Counted from the stretch's first letter, positions 8,266 through 15,804 are shown. The stretch: 64,000 nucleotides of DNA from Aquificaceae bacterium (GCA_025057455.1 JANWWY010000002.1:28671-92670); one strand, 5' to 3'. Program-made: numbers and translations. The notes: generated from the sequence alone by a model not told the origin.

Positions 8266-8750
8266 TTTTCACACCCTATTCCTAAGTGCTGGTTTTTCCG
8301 TGCTTTTTAACCAGAGTTTTTCACATAGAATTTCACATTTTGCCCAAGAAATTCACACCCTATGGGTAATTTTTACGACCAGAAAGAGGGAATTTCACAC
8401 CCTGTTTTTAAATAGGGTTTTTCCCGAGATTTTTCTGAAGAGGGTTTATATTTAAAAATCAAGAAAAAAGCCATACTTAGAACTATAGGGTGTGAAATTG
8501 TGAAAATCTTCTGAAGTTATTCATACTCAAAGACTTGAAGCATGTATAAAAACAAGAAATGACAAGGCTTTCTGATGGGGTGTGAAAATTCTTTTTCTGA
8601 AACCGTTGATAGTCAAGGCTTTCCTGTATGGGGTGTGAATTTCTTGGGGTCTATTATTATATATAAAGTGAAATAAAATATAAAAAAAAGAAAAGAGAAG
8701 AGAAGAAGAATAAGAGGAAGAAATTCACATGTGAAAATTTCACACCCTAC
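8266..8750. repeat. TTCACA / TTCACACCCY repeat array in a 600 bp gap
   Basis: The gap between convergent yggS and bioB holds twelve TTCACA hexamers within about 480 bp. Plus-strand copies start at 8268, 8320, 8332, 8352, 8394, 8724 and 8739. Minus-strand copies (TGTGAA) start at 8491, 8499, 8581, 8634 and 8730. About 0.2 would be expected by chance. Seven copies extend to TTCACACCC(T/C). Left copies point one way and central copies the other, so 13-mers such as AATTTCACACCCT (8390) and its complement (8487) form a long inverted repeat. An AT-rich, purine-rich tract (about 8650-8720) lies near the right end. The last copy overlaps the bioB stop. No protein is supported here. Two small alternative hairpins occur at 8171-8198. 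Function unknown; an origin, partition or regulator-binding array are possibilities. Confidence 0.8.
8561..8645 (-). repeat. two longer copies of a repeat block, 51 bp apart
   Basis: Within the array, 8561-8594 and 8612-8645 share a longer block: G(A/T)CAAGGCTTTC, then TG, then ATGGGGTGTGAA, then TTCTT. Repeat similarity therefore extends about 15 bases beyond the TTCACACCC core for this pair. It suggests local duplication of a unit rather than independent point sites. Confidence 0.65.
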
Positions 8751-9745
8751 TCTGCGCTTACGAGTCTTTCAAGCTTTAAGTCTTCTAAAAGCTGGTAGTC
8801 CTTCTTTATATCCCTACCGGCTCTTGTTAGATATCCTCCGACCATCATAGCGTTAGTCATAAGAACTGCCATGCCGTGAAAATCTCTTAGGTTTTGCTCT
8901 CTTCCACCGCATAGCCTTAGCTCAGCTTTTGGGTTTGTAAACCTAAACATGGCTATAATCTTTAGGGCTTCTAAAGGTGTCACTCCTGGGGCGTTTTGTA
9001 GCGGTGTGCCCTCAATAGGCATTAGGAAATTTAGGGGAATAGAATCTACTTCCAGCTCCCTGTAAGTTAGTGCCAAGTCCACTCTGTCTTCGTTGGTTTC
9101 TCCCATGCCAAAGATACCACCACAGCAGGTAGAAAGCCCTACGGACTTAATTCTCTTTATGGTTTCATACCTATCTTTCCAAGAATGTGTGCTTACTATT
9201 TTAGGAAAGAAGTTTTCAGAAGCTTCAAGATTGTGATTTACTCTTTTTACGCCAGCTTCCTTTAGCTTTTCAAGAGACTCTTCGTCTAGAGTTCCAGCGG
9301 AAACGCATACATTTATAGGAAGATTTTCCTTTTTTATTTCTTCAATTGCATCACATATCTTTTCTACCTCTTCCTTAGTGGCCGATTTTCCGCTTAATAC
9401 CACACAGTACCTATTGGCTCCAAACTCTACACCTCTGTAAGCTCCTTCCACTATTTCGTCCTTTGGAACGAGGTTGTAAATGTTTATAGGTGTCTTGTAT
9501 AGCTTTGACTGAGCACAGAATTTGCAATCTTCTGAACAGGCACCACTCTTGGCGTTAATTATGGAACAGAACTCCACCTTGTTGGACGGATGAAAATGGT
9601 TTTTTACCTTCTGAGCTAAGTAGGTGGCAAGAGCTACATATTCGTCTGGTATGTTTAAAATCCTTAGGGCTGTCTCTTTGTCTATGCGTTGGTAATTTAT
9701 GGCTTTCTCCGCCACTTCAAACAAAAATAGCTCTACCCTATCCAT
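8747..9745 (-). CDS. bioB: biotin synthase
   Basis: Radical SAM enzyme that inserts sulfur into dethiobiotin, the last step of biotin synthesis. 332 aa. The 4Fe-4S motif is in GACSEDCKFCAQS (CxxxCxxC). Family motifs for the second cluster and substrate include CVSAGTL, NHNLE, TCCGGIFGMGE and LCGGRE. A strong AAGGAGG lies ahead of the ATG. It is the only biotin gene in the window and is followed downstream by the repeat array, whose last copy overlaps its stop. Confidence 0.96.
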   Translation of the reverse strand: MDRVELFLFEVAEKAINYQRIDKETALRILNIPDEYVALATYLAQKVKNHFHPSNKVEFCSIINAKSGACSEDCKFCAQSKLYKTPINIYNLVPKDEIVEGAYRGVEFGANRYCVVLSGKSATKEEVEKICDAIEEIKKENLPINVCVSAGTLDEESLEKLKEAGVKRVNHNLEASENFFPKIVSTHSWKDRYETIKRIKSVGLSTCCGGIFGMGETNEDRVDLALTYRELEVDSIPLNFLMPIEGTPLQNAPGVTPLEALKIIAMFRFTNPKAELRLCGGREQNLRDFHGMAVLMTNAMMVGGYLTRAGRDIKKDYQLLEDLKLERLVSAE

Positions 9746-9776
9746 GTAAGCCTCCTTATAAAGGTTTTAAAGCAAG

Positions 9777-9992
9777 TTAAATATATATCTCCTGAGTCAG
9801 TTCACCTTGGTAATGGAGTCTATCCAGCAGAGCCTTGCCTCTAAGCGTGTTGAGGGGAATCTCAAACACCTTACCAGAAGAGGCAAAAACTCTTATATTT
9901 TCCCCGTCTATTTCTATTTTCTCGGGAGGCTTACCTTCTTCCGATAGTATTATATTTTTATAAGATAGGTCTTCCTTGACATAAACCTTCAT
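9777..9992 (-). CDS. hypothetical protein, 71 aa
   Basis: Small acidic/basic mixed protein, MKVYVKEDLSYKNI at the start, with alternating charged and hydrophobic residues that suggest beta structure. No cysteines, membrane segment or recognised motif. It sits 31 bp upstream of bioB on the same strand, so cotranscription is possible. A TTATAG lies three bases before its ATG on the minus strand, again a near-leaderless arrangement. Probably a lineage-specific gene; function unknown. Confidence 0.55.
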   Translation of the reverse strand: MKVYVKEDLSYKNIILSEEGKPPEKIEIDGENIRVFASSGKVFEIPLNTLRGKALLDRLHYQGELTQEIYI

Positions 9993-10042
9993 GCTCTATA
10001 AGTTATGCTTTTTACTGGTTTTATGGATGATAGGTTTATGTG

Positions 10043-10399
10043 ATGAGAGTCAAGTTTAGAATAGCAGTCTATAGTGCGGAAGGCAAAAAGCTGAACAGGG
10101 AAGATTTTATTACACGTAAAAGTGCTCTGCACAGGGGTATAAGGTATGTGGTTGAATTTAAGTATCTTGAGGCTACCAAATGGCTCATGCTGGCACAGGA
10201 CTGCATGGAAAAGTATTTACTCCTCGGACTTTTATACTTATCCTTGGGTCAAGAAAGGGAGGGTAGGGAGTTTTTAAAGGAGGCACAGAATCACCGTAGA
10301 ATCACCGATTACCTTTTTTTAGTGGAAAAGCCAGAGGATGGACTAAAAATAATTATTGAAAAGCCAGAAGCCTTTTTGCCTGATTCTCTATTATCCTAG
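10043..10399 (+). CDS. hypothetical protein, 118 aa, helical
   Basis: ATG at 10043 preferred (the track used the GTG just before it). The protein has a short beta-like start (VKFRIAVYSAEGKKL), then helices with a TPR-like flavour (KWLMLAQDCMEKYLLLGLLYLSLGQEREG). No catalytic motif. Its 3' end overlaps the tail of the convergent VWA gene by 47 bp. It is the gene downstream of the encapsulin/VWA locus but on the other strand. The C-terminus does not resemble a known encapsulin cargo peptide. Confidence 0.55.
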   Translation: MRVKFRIAVYSAEGKKLNREDFITRKSALHRGIRYVVEFKYLEATKWLMLAQDCMEKYLLLGLLYLSLGQEREGREFLKEAQNHRRITDYLFLVEKPEDGLKIIIEKPEAFLPDSLLS

Positions 10400-12200
10400 T
10401 AAACACAAGAGGCAAGTCCGAAACATCCTTTATCTTTATGCCCGTAGTTTCAAAGTAGTAGTCCACATAGTTCTTTTCTTTTCCCACTCCTATACCCACT
10501 ACGGGTGTGGTCGCCTTTATACGGTTGATTAGTCCTTTGAGTTCCTGACCTCTTAAGCCTTTGGTAGGCTCACCATCGGAGAAGACAATCATACAGCCCC
10601 TTACATGGTTTTTTATACAGTAGAGCTGAAGGTCTTCAAAAGAAAAGAGCATAACCTTTTCAAGGTTTGTACCACCCCCCAGAAGGTTAAAAAGTTCTAC
10701 AATTCTCCACTTTATACTCCCGTAATCTTCCTGAAAATCTTTTAGCCTAAAGACTCTGTCGCTGAAAACGTCAATGGAAAAGGGCATCTTTAACGAGCTT
10801 ATAACTTCGGAAAAGAGAAGTAAAGCCTCTATAGCCTTTTTTATCTTGTCTTCTTTTTTCATAGAGGTGGAAACATCTATGATTAGCTTAAAAGCCAACT
10901 CTTTTTTTGTCTTTTCTTCTCTTCTTAGGTAGAACCTTCCTCTACCTATTGAAGCCTCTACGCTTATAGCTTTTGTGTTTAATCTTCTCCCGTAAAAGTG
11001 TTTCCCAGACCATAGCTCCTCTTCCTCTGGCATTAGACCCCTAAGTTTTCTCTTTAAAGCATCAATATAAGGTTTTACATTGGATAGAAGTCTTTGATAG
11101 ACCCTAAACTCTTCCTTGTTTAGTCCATAAGCCCTTTCATAAAGTTTATCTTCTTTTGAATGCTCCCCTGAGGATTTTCTTAGTTGCATACTACCTGTGG
11201 AGGATGCTGTTTGTTCTTCCCAGCCTTTTATCAAAAAGCTTAGAAAGCCCCTGTGCTCTATGTCCACCTCAAGGGTCTTGGGTAGGAAGTGCATTAAAAA
11301 TTTCACATCCCTTTCTATCATGTCAAGATACGACATCTGCTTTAGATAGTCCTTCATCCAGTCAGGCATGTTTTTTAGGCTCTTTAGTATATCTCTTCTT
11401 TCTACTTCCGGTATATCGACGGACCTTTTGTCCTTGTATTCCATGAGCAACTTTTGAAGATGGTCTGGTAGTTTTTTTAAAAGGTCTGTCATTATCCTGC
11501 CTTTGTGAGCATCTTTTCTTACCTTCCCCCTTGCTTCGTCAAGAAGTAAATCTATATAGTTCATTTCCTGAGCTTTTTCTATGTAAGCCATGTACTTACC
11601 CAGCAGGTCTTCCATAAGTATGTCGTATGCTTCTGAGTTCTTGGCGTTAAGGTATTCATAGAGAAGCTTTTCAACATCCCTTTGCAAGTTTCCGCTCCCC
11701 AACCAACCTTTAAGCAGACTAAGAGAGAAAAGATGATGTGGATAGTAGGTATCCACCATCCTAAGTATTTGTTGGTAGTTTTTCTGTAAGGAGGCTTGAG
11801 CTGACGGATGGCTGTCTATTATCCTTTGGTCGGTTTTCATGCTTTCAAGAACAGAATACAAAACAACAAAGGATGTGGGCGTAAAGCCAAACTTATAAAA
11901 CTCCCTCTGTCCTAACCTCCAGAGGTATAGTTCTGTGCTAAATAGATACTCTATTTGGTGCCTTATGGTGTTTATGGCATCCTCTTCAGATGTTTGGGAG
12001 AGGTCTTGGATGGAAAAGACAACTCCGACTGGTCTTTTTACAGGCTCTGGGACCTCTTGAACCTCTCCCTTAGCCCACATTTCGGTAAGGGGCAAAAAAC
12101 GAGTGTCATACCCTGCACCCCAACCCTCATAACTTCCTCGAACTTCTATGTGGTACTCGTCAGAAAGGAGCTTTTCTATTACCTTCCATTTCTCCTTCAC
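10353..12200 (-). CDS. large von Willebrand factor A-domain protein coupled to encapsulin
   Basis: 615 aa, GTG start overlapping the encapsulin stop as GTGA, so translation is probably coupled. The C-terminal VWA domain (about 435-610) has a complete MIDAS: IIDVSTSM (DxSxS) near 442, GGGTN, and VFSDGEP. The long N-terminal part (about 1-430) is helical and charged and has no motif I can name; its layout recalls CbbO/NorD/CoxE-type proteins that work with MoxR-family AAA+ ATPases. No AAA+ gene is adjacent. The C-terminus (AKRLLAFQ) lacks the usual encapsulin cargo-loading pattern. Its tail overlaps a convergent ORF by 47 bp. Function unknown; cargo or maturation factor of the shell are hypotheses. 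Confidence 0.75.
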   Translation of the reverse strand: MKEKWKVIEKLLSDEYHIEVRGSYEGWGAGYDTRFLPLTEMWAKGEVQEVPEPVKRPVGVVFSIQDLSQTSEEDAINTIRHQIEYLFSTELYLWRLGQREFYKFGFTPTSFVVLYSVLESMKTDQRIIDSHPSAQASLQKNYQQILRMVDTYYPHHLFSLSLLKGWLGSGNLQRDVEKLLYEYLNAKNSEAYDILMEDLLGKYMAYIEKAQEMNYIDLLLDEARGKVRKDAHKGRIMTDLLKKLPDHLQKLLMEYKDKRSVDIPEVERRDILKSLKNMPDWMKDYLKQMSYLDMIERDVKFLMHFLPKTLEVDIEHRGFLSFLIKGWEEQTASSTGSMQLRKSSGEHSKEDKLYERAYGLNKEEFRVYQRLLSNVKPYIDALKRKLRGLMPEEEELWSGKHFYGRRLNTKAISVEASIGRGRFYLRREEKTKKELAFKLIIDVSTSMKKEDKIKKAIEALLLFSEVISSLKMPFSIDVFSDRVFRLKDFQEDYGSIKWRIVELFNLLGGGTNLEKVMLFSFEDLQLYCIKNHVRGCMIVFSDGEPTKGLRGQELKGLINRIKATTPVVGIGVGKEKNYVDYYFETTGIKIKDVSDLPLVFTRIIENQAKRLLAFQ

Positions 12201-13045
12201 TTTTCACCTATTACCATTATAGAACCCGGTCTTTTTATCCTCGGTGCGACTATTTCCATAACTCTAAAGTGGTGCACCATGTTGGTAGATTCCACATAGG
12301 CAAGACTAAAGTCAAGGGCCACTACCAAGTCCATATTCTGGGGTCCTGCGGAGACCAGTATGGCTTTATTTTCTGGCACTATGGGCGTGTAATATACATC
12401 CGATACCAGCTTCTTTATCTGTTCTATTTCCAAAAGACCAGTGTTGTGGTATACCCTGTTTAGCTTGAAGTATTCCTTCGGGTTTAGAAGCAGGTGATAA
12501 GGTCCATAGAAGCCCTTTTCTGATAGTTTGCTTATAGCCAGGGACACGTCATTAAAGGCATTTCCGAGAACATCCCAATCACTCATAGACATGCTTTGCC
12601 TGCCTTCCACTGTAAGGAAGCCTTCAATATCAAGCCTTGGATTTCCATGTATGATAAGCGTATCTTCCGCAACGGCTGTAGCAAAGGAAGCAGCGGATGC
12701 CTGAGAAGTCTCAATGGGTAGATTAAACTGCCTAAAGTATTCTAAGTCTCTCCAACTTATGGAGAAGGGTTTATATATGGTTGGAAGGGTTATGTGTTTT
12801 CTTCTGCCTGTTCTTACTGGTTCACAAGACTCGCTTTCTTCTCCCGGTCTTACCTCACAGACGCCGGGCTCTACACCGAGGTATACATCGTAAGAAATAA
12901 CCTGATGTCCTACGCCTATGGGTCCCACTACGGGCATAAACCTCCTGCATATTAGCGTTTTCTTCGCTACTTCAATTATGGCATTCTCAAGTTGTGCCCA
13001 CTCTTCAAAGGTGATGGGTGATTGGTCCCTTCCTAAGAAGTCCAT
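12197..13045 (-). CDS. encapsulin nanocompartment shell protein (HK97 fold)
   Basis: 282 aa, close to the length of classical family 1 encapsulins. The N-terminus MDFLGRDQSPIT and the WAQLENAIIEVAKK helix match the Thermotoga-type shell. Other family-like stretches are FMPVVGPIGVG, DTLIIHGN, FYGPYHLLLNP, LVVALDFSLAYV and a C-terminal VAPRIKRPGSIMVI. Compared from memory with the Thermotoga protein there is an insertion around 56-80, in the expected E-loop, with Cys63 and Cys74. A strong AAGGAGGTG precedes the ATG and a TATAAT lies just upstream. No ferritin-like, peroxidase, hemerythrin or IMEF cargo gene is nearby. It is coupled to the VWA gene. Assignment is by recognition, not by search. 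Confidence 0.85.
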   Translation of the reverse strand: MDFLGRDQSPITFEEWAQLENAIIEVAKKTLICRRFMPVVGPIGVGHQVISYDVYLGVEPGVCEVRPGEESESCEPVRTGRRKHITLPTIYKPFSISWRDLEYFRQFNLPIETSQASAASFATAVAEDTLIIHGNPRLDIEGFLTVEGRQSMSMSDWDVLGNAFNDVSLAISKLSEKGFYGPYHLLLNPKEYFKLNRVYHNTGLLEIEQIKKLVSDVYYTPIVPENKAILVSAGPQNMDLVVALDFSLAYVESTNMVHHFRVMEIVAPRIKRPGSIMVIGEK

Positions 13046-13049
13046 TTTT

Positions 13050-13072
13050 ACACCTCCTTATGCTAAATTATA
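13050..13072 (-). promoter_or_regulatory. encapsulin -10 element and strong ribosome binding site
   Basis: On the minus strand TATAAT (13067-13072) sits at the very end of the preceding flavoprotein gene, followed by AAGGAGGTG (13050-13058) and then the encapsulin ATG. This would give a short leader with a near-ideal Shine-Dalgarno, unlike the leaderless starts elsewhere in the window. It suggests the shell gene can be expressed strongly and independently of the operon. No convincing -35 was found. Confidence 0.5.
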
Positions 13073-14103
13073 CGCCAGTACTCTTCAAAAGCTATCCAAG
13101 TTTTTGGAACTATTTCCTCCAAATTGTCCCATCTTTTCATGTGTTTTTTTCTTTTTTCCGCTGCTCTCCACAGGCTATTTCCAAATATGTCCTGCGCCTC
13201 TTCCTCAAAGTCTTGTAAATCCCCATTAGCCAAAGCCTTCCCTGCCATACTGCCAGATAGCACCGCATTGGCTATGCCACCACCCGTTATTGGATGACAG
13301 AAGCCTCCGGCATCACCAACAAGAACCACTCTTCCTCTAACGAGGGGCAAAAGACCATCCGCAGGTATCCATCCACCTGTCCTTTTGATAACTCTTCCCT
13401 CTACAACACCTATGTTAATTAACTCCTCTACAAACTTCTTTAGACTTTCCATCACATTTATGGGATATTCTGGGTCTATACCTACGCCCACGTTTGCCAC
13501 GCTACCCTTTGGAAAAACCCACCCGTACCCGCCTGGTATGTAGTCTCTGAAGTATATGAGTAAATCCTTTAGTTTCTCTCTTAAGGGCATTGTGGCTTGT
13601 GCGGTAGTGAGAAAGTTTTCCGTAACTTTTCCCGTGAGTTTTGCCACCTTTGACCTAGGTCCGTCAGCACCTACGACAAAGTTAGCCTTTACGCCAAACA
13701 CCGCTCTTGTGTCTATGTTTTCAAGCCATGCGTATCCGTCCTCGAAGCCCAAAAACCGAGTCCTTAACAGGATTTCTGTCCCCTTTTCCTGAGCCAAAAG
13801 TGCTATGTTGTAGTCAAACACTTCCCTGTTTAGCACAAAGCCCTCAGACCACATTTCTACTATCTGTCCCCAAGGTGTGTAATGAAGCATACTTTCTACA
13901 CTTTGAGCTATAGCCTCTTGAGTGAAAAACTCTCTAAACTGGTTGAAAAGTTGAAGGGGTACAAACTCCGCACATTGCACAGGCGTGCCTATTCTCCTTT
14001 TTATGTCTATGAGTAGAACCTTAAAGCCCCTTTTTGCAAGCTCGTAGGCACAGGTGGAGCCTGCCGGTCCTCCACCTACAATTAAGACGTCAACCTTTCT
14101 CAT
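13063..14103 (-). CDS. geranylgeranyl reductase-family flavoprotein
   Basis: FAD-dependent oxidoreductase, 346 aa. The N-terminal Rossmann motif is VLIVGGGPAGSTCAYEL, the substrate-side motif GYGWVFPKG is typical of the geranylgeranyl reductase family, and VVLVGDAGGFCHPITGGG is the second FAD motif. Members reduce isoprenoid double bonds (chlorophyll, quinone or lipid side chains); the substrate here is not evident. It overlaps the HU gene by 14 bp and lies 17 bp ahead of encapsulin. Some encapsulin shells bind flavin, so the adjacency is worth noting, but a link is only inference. Confidence 0.85.
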   Translation of the reverse strand: MRKVDVLIVGGGPAGSTCAYELAKRGFKVLLIDIKRRIGTPVQCAEFVPLQLFNQFREFFTQEAIAQSVESMLHYTPWGQIVEMWSEGFVLNREVFDYNIALLAQEKGTEILLRTRFLGFEDGYAWLENIDTRAVFGVKANFVVGADGPRSKVAKLTGKVTENFLTTAQATMPLREKLKDLLIYFRDYIPGGYGWVFPKGSVANVGVGIDPEYPINVMESLKKFVEELINIGVVEGRVIKRTGGWIPADGLLPLVRGRVVLVGDAGGFCHPITGGGIANAVLSGSMAGKALANGDLQDFEEEAQDIFGNSLWRAAEKRKKHMKRWDNLEEIVPKTWIAFEEYWRII

Positions 14104-14368
14104 TTTTTCTGCTTATGGTGCTAGATGCCCTAAATCCTATACTGAACCTCTCTTCCGCATAAATTTCTATGCCAGTCCTTGGGTTTTTTATAAACCTACC
14201 ACCAAGCCTTTTTATTTTAAAGACTCCAAAACCCCTAAGCTCAAGCCTTCCATTTTCCATTACCACATTTATAAGCTCTTCAAAGAAACTATCCACAAAA
14301 TTCCTCGCCTCCTCTCTACTCAGATTAAATTCCCTTCTAAGGCTTTCTATTAGGTCTGCTCTTTTCAT
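14090..14368 (-). CDS. HU/IHF-family DNA-binding protein
   Basis: 92 aa histone-like protein that bends and compacts DNA as a dimer. The N-terminal helical half is MKRADLIESLRREFNLS. The beta-arm region carries LELRGFGVFKIKR and the signature GGRFIKNPRTG with the intercalating proline. The C-terminus is slightly extended. It overlaps lptA by 32 bp and the flavoprotein by 14 bp. HU versus IHF cannot be separated by eye. Confidence 0.92.
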   Translation of the reverse strand: MKRADLIESLRREFNLSREEARNFVDSFFEELINVVMENGRLELRGFGVFKIKRLGGRFIKNPRTGIEIYAEERFSIGFRASSTISRKNEKG

Positions 14369-14795
14369 CCTTTTCCTCCACGTAAAAGGTCCTTACCCTT
14401 GAACCCTTACCTATGGCCAAAGCTTTGTCCTCTTTTCTGTAGTAGATTATCTTGTCCGCATCTACGAAGTTTTGACCTTCTTCTACCCTGGCTTTTCCTT
14501 CAAGGGTTATAACCTCATCTACAACATCGTATAACATCCTGTCCGCAAAGCCTCTTCTGTTGCCTTCAACGTATTTTACATTGCCCTCTGCTTCTATAAG
14601 TTTTGCCTTTTTCTTTTCGTCCAAATAGATTACGACCCTTTGAGCCGTCAGAAGGGCATTGCCCCTAGTCATTCTTACATTTCCCGTGTATATAATCTTG
14701 TCCCTTTCGTAGGTAAGACTGTCCGCCTCCCCAACTATAGGTTGTGCAAAGACAAAAATTGGAAAAAGCAGTAGAAGGATGGTCATTTTTTTCAT
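14337..14795 (-). CDS. lptA: LPS transport periplasmic protein LptA-like (OstA-like)
   Basis: 152 aa with an N-terminal signal peptide (MKKMTILLLLFPIFVFA, cleaved near FAQP). The rest is the OstA-like beta-jellyroll pattern: LTYERDKIIYTGNVRMTRG, LIEAEGNVKYVEG and so on. LptA bridges LPS across the periplasm. It is coupled by 4 bp to lptC and lies downstream of kdsC, a typical LPS supply/export set. Its 3' end overlaps HU by 32 bp. No LptB ATPase is in the window. Confidence 0.85.
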   Translation of the reverse strand: MKKMTILLLLFPIFVFAQPIVGEADSLTYERDKIIYTGNVRMTRGNALLTAQRVVIYLDEKKKAKLIEAEGNVKYVEGNRRGFADRMLYDVVDEVITLEGKARVEEGQNFVDADKIIYYRKEDKALAIGKGSRVRTFYVEEKDEKSRPNRKP

Positions 14796-15283
14796 TCCAT
14801 AATCACCCTTGCCCTACTAATTATAACTTGCACAGGTCTAAGCTTTATTTGAAAGCCTGTACCTTCCACTCTGTTTTTTCCTTCCGTCAGAGTTATCTCG
14901 CCATCTCCACCAAACTCCCCCTCTTTTAGGTCCACGTACGCCTCTTTTGCGATTGCTGTAATGTCCTTTGAATGTAGTCTTATGCCTCCCAAGAGTTTTC
15001 CTTTCCCTGTAAACCTATCTATGTATGCCTCACCTGCCCATATGTGTGCATCCTCTGAAGTTAGTTCTACCCCAAAGAACCTTACATCTTTACCCACAAC
15101 CTCTAAGGTTTTTCCTTTTATTGTCCACTCAATACCCTGTTTGCTATATGCCTTTATGGTCACGCCCTCTAACAGGTTAACCATCTCTTCTCTACCTTTT
15201 ACCACCTTAAAATTGTCCACATAAACCCTTAATTGGTATGCTATAAATATTATGAATAGACTCAAAAAGAAAATTCTAAGCAT
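14792..15283 (-). CDS. lptC: LPS export protein LptC-like
   Basis: 163 aa. One N-terminal membrane anchor (residues 3-19, IFFLSLFIIFIAYQL) leads into a periplasmic LptC/OstA-like beta domain (GVTIKAYSKQGIEWTIKG, FFGVELTSEDAHIWAGEAYI). It passes LPS from the LptBFG transporter to LptA. It overlaps kdsC by 8 bp and lptA by 4 bp, so the three are one translational unit. The family is divergent; synteny strengthens the call. Confidence 0.85.
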   Translation of the reverse strand: MLRIFFLSLFIIFIAYQLRVYVDNFKVVKGREEMVNLLEGVTIKAYSKQGIEWTIKGKTLEVVGKDVRFFGVELTSEDAHIWAGEAYIDRFTGKGKLLGGIRLHSKDITAIAKEAYVDLKEGEFGGDGEITLTEGKNRVEGTGFQIKLRPVQVIISRARVIME

Positions 15284-15797
15284 AGTAATGCTTTACCGCT
15301 TCTTCCCATTGTCCTCTTTGTTTTAACAAAAATTCTATGGCTTCCCTCACAGCTCCTTCTCCTCCCTTTGCTTTTGTAACGTAAATAGCGTGTCTCTTTA
15401 ACTCTTCTGGTGAATCAGCCACCACCATGGGAAAACCTACCCTCCTTAACACGGGAAGGTCCACGTAGTCATCCCCCAGAAATGCCACATTTTCATACTT
15501 TAGAGATAGCCTGCCGAGAATCTCCTCCAGTATGGGCAGTTTATTGTTTAATCCTAAGTGTATTTCCTCTATGCCAAGCTCTTCAAGCCTGTTTATGAGT
15601 GCCAGACTTTTCCTTCCGGAGATTACGCCTATCCTTATGTTTGCCCTCTGAGCCAGCTTAATGCCGAGACCGTCCTTGACGTTGAATACCTTTATCTCTT
15701 CACCCTGAGACGTATAGTACAGCCTGCCGTCCGTGAGAACACCGTCCACATCCAAGAGCAAAATTTTTACCCTCGTAGCCCTCTCTTTAATGTCCAT
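15276..15797 (-). CDS. kdsC: 3-deoxy-D-manno-octulosonate 8-phosphate phosphatase
   Basis: Cap-less HAD phosphatase (173 aa) that makes free Kdo for LPS core synthesis. Motif I is LLLDVDGVLTDG, the phosphate-contacting Thr/Ser motif is GVISGRKS, and FLGDDYVDLPVL supplies the late acidic pair. It lies 7 bp after deaD and overlaps lptC, consistent with an LPS operon. Confidence 0.93.
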   Translation of the reverse strand: MDIKERATRVKILLLDVDGVLTDGRLYYTSQGEEIKVFNVKDGLGIKLAQRANIRIGVISGRKSLALINRLEELGIEEIHLGLNNKLPILEEILGRLSLKYENVAFLGDDYVDLPVLRRVGFPMVVADSPEELKRHAIYVTKAKGGEGAVREAIEFLLKQRGQWEEAVKHYYA

Positions 15798-15804
15798 CTT
15801 TTGT

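Noticed and set aside
8246-8455. 69-aa ORF in the repeat gap with repeated FHTL words
   Set aside because: The repeated words are just translation of the TTCACACCCT motif. The repeats occur in both orientations and outside the frame, so the DNA motif, not a protein, explains it.
8266-8750. CRISPR array
   Set aside because: Repeats are about 10-13 bp, unevenly spaced (12-90 bp) and in both orientations. CRISPR repeats are longer, directly repeated and regularly spaced. No cas genes are present.
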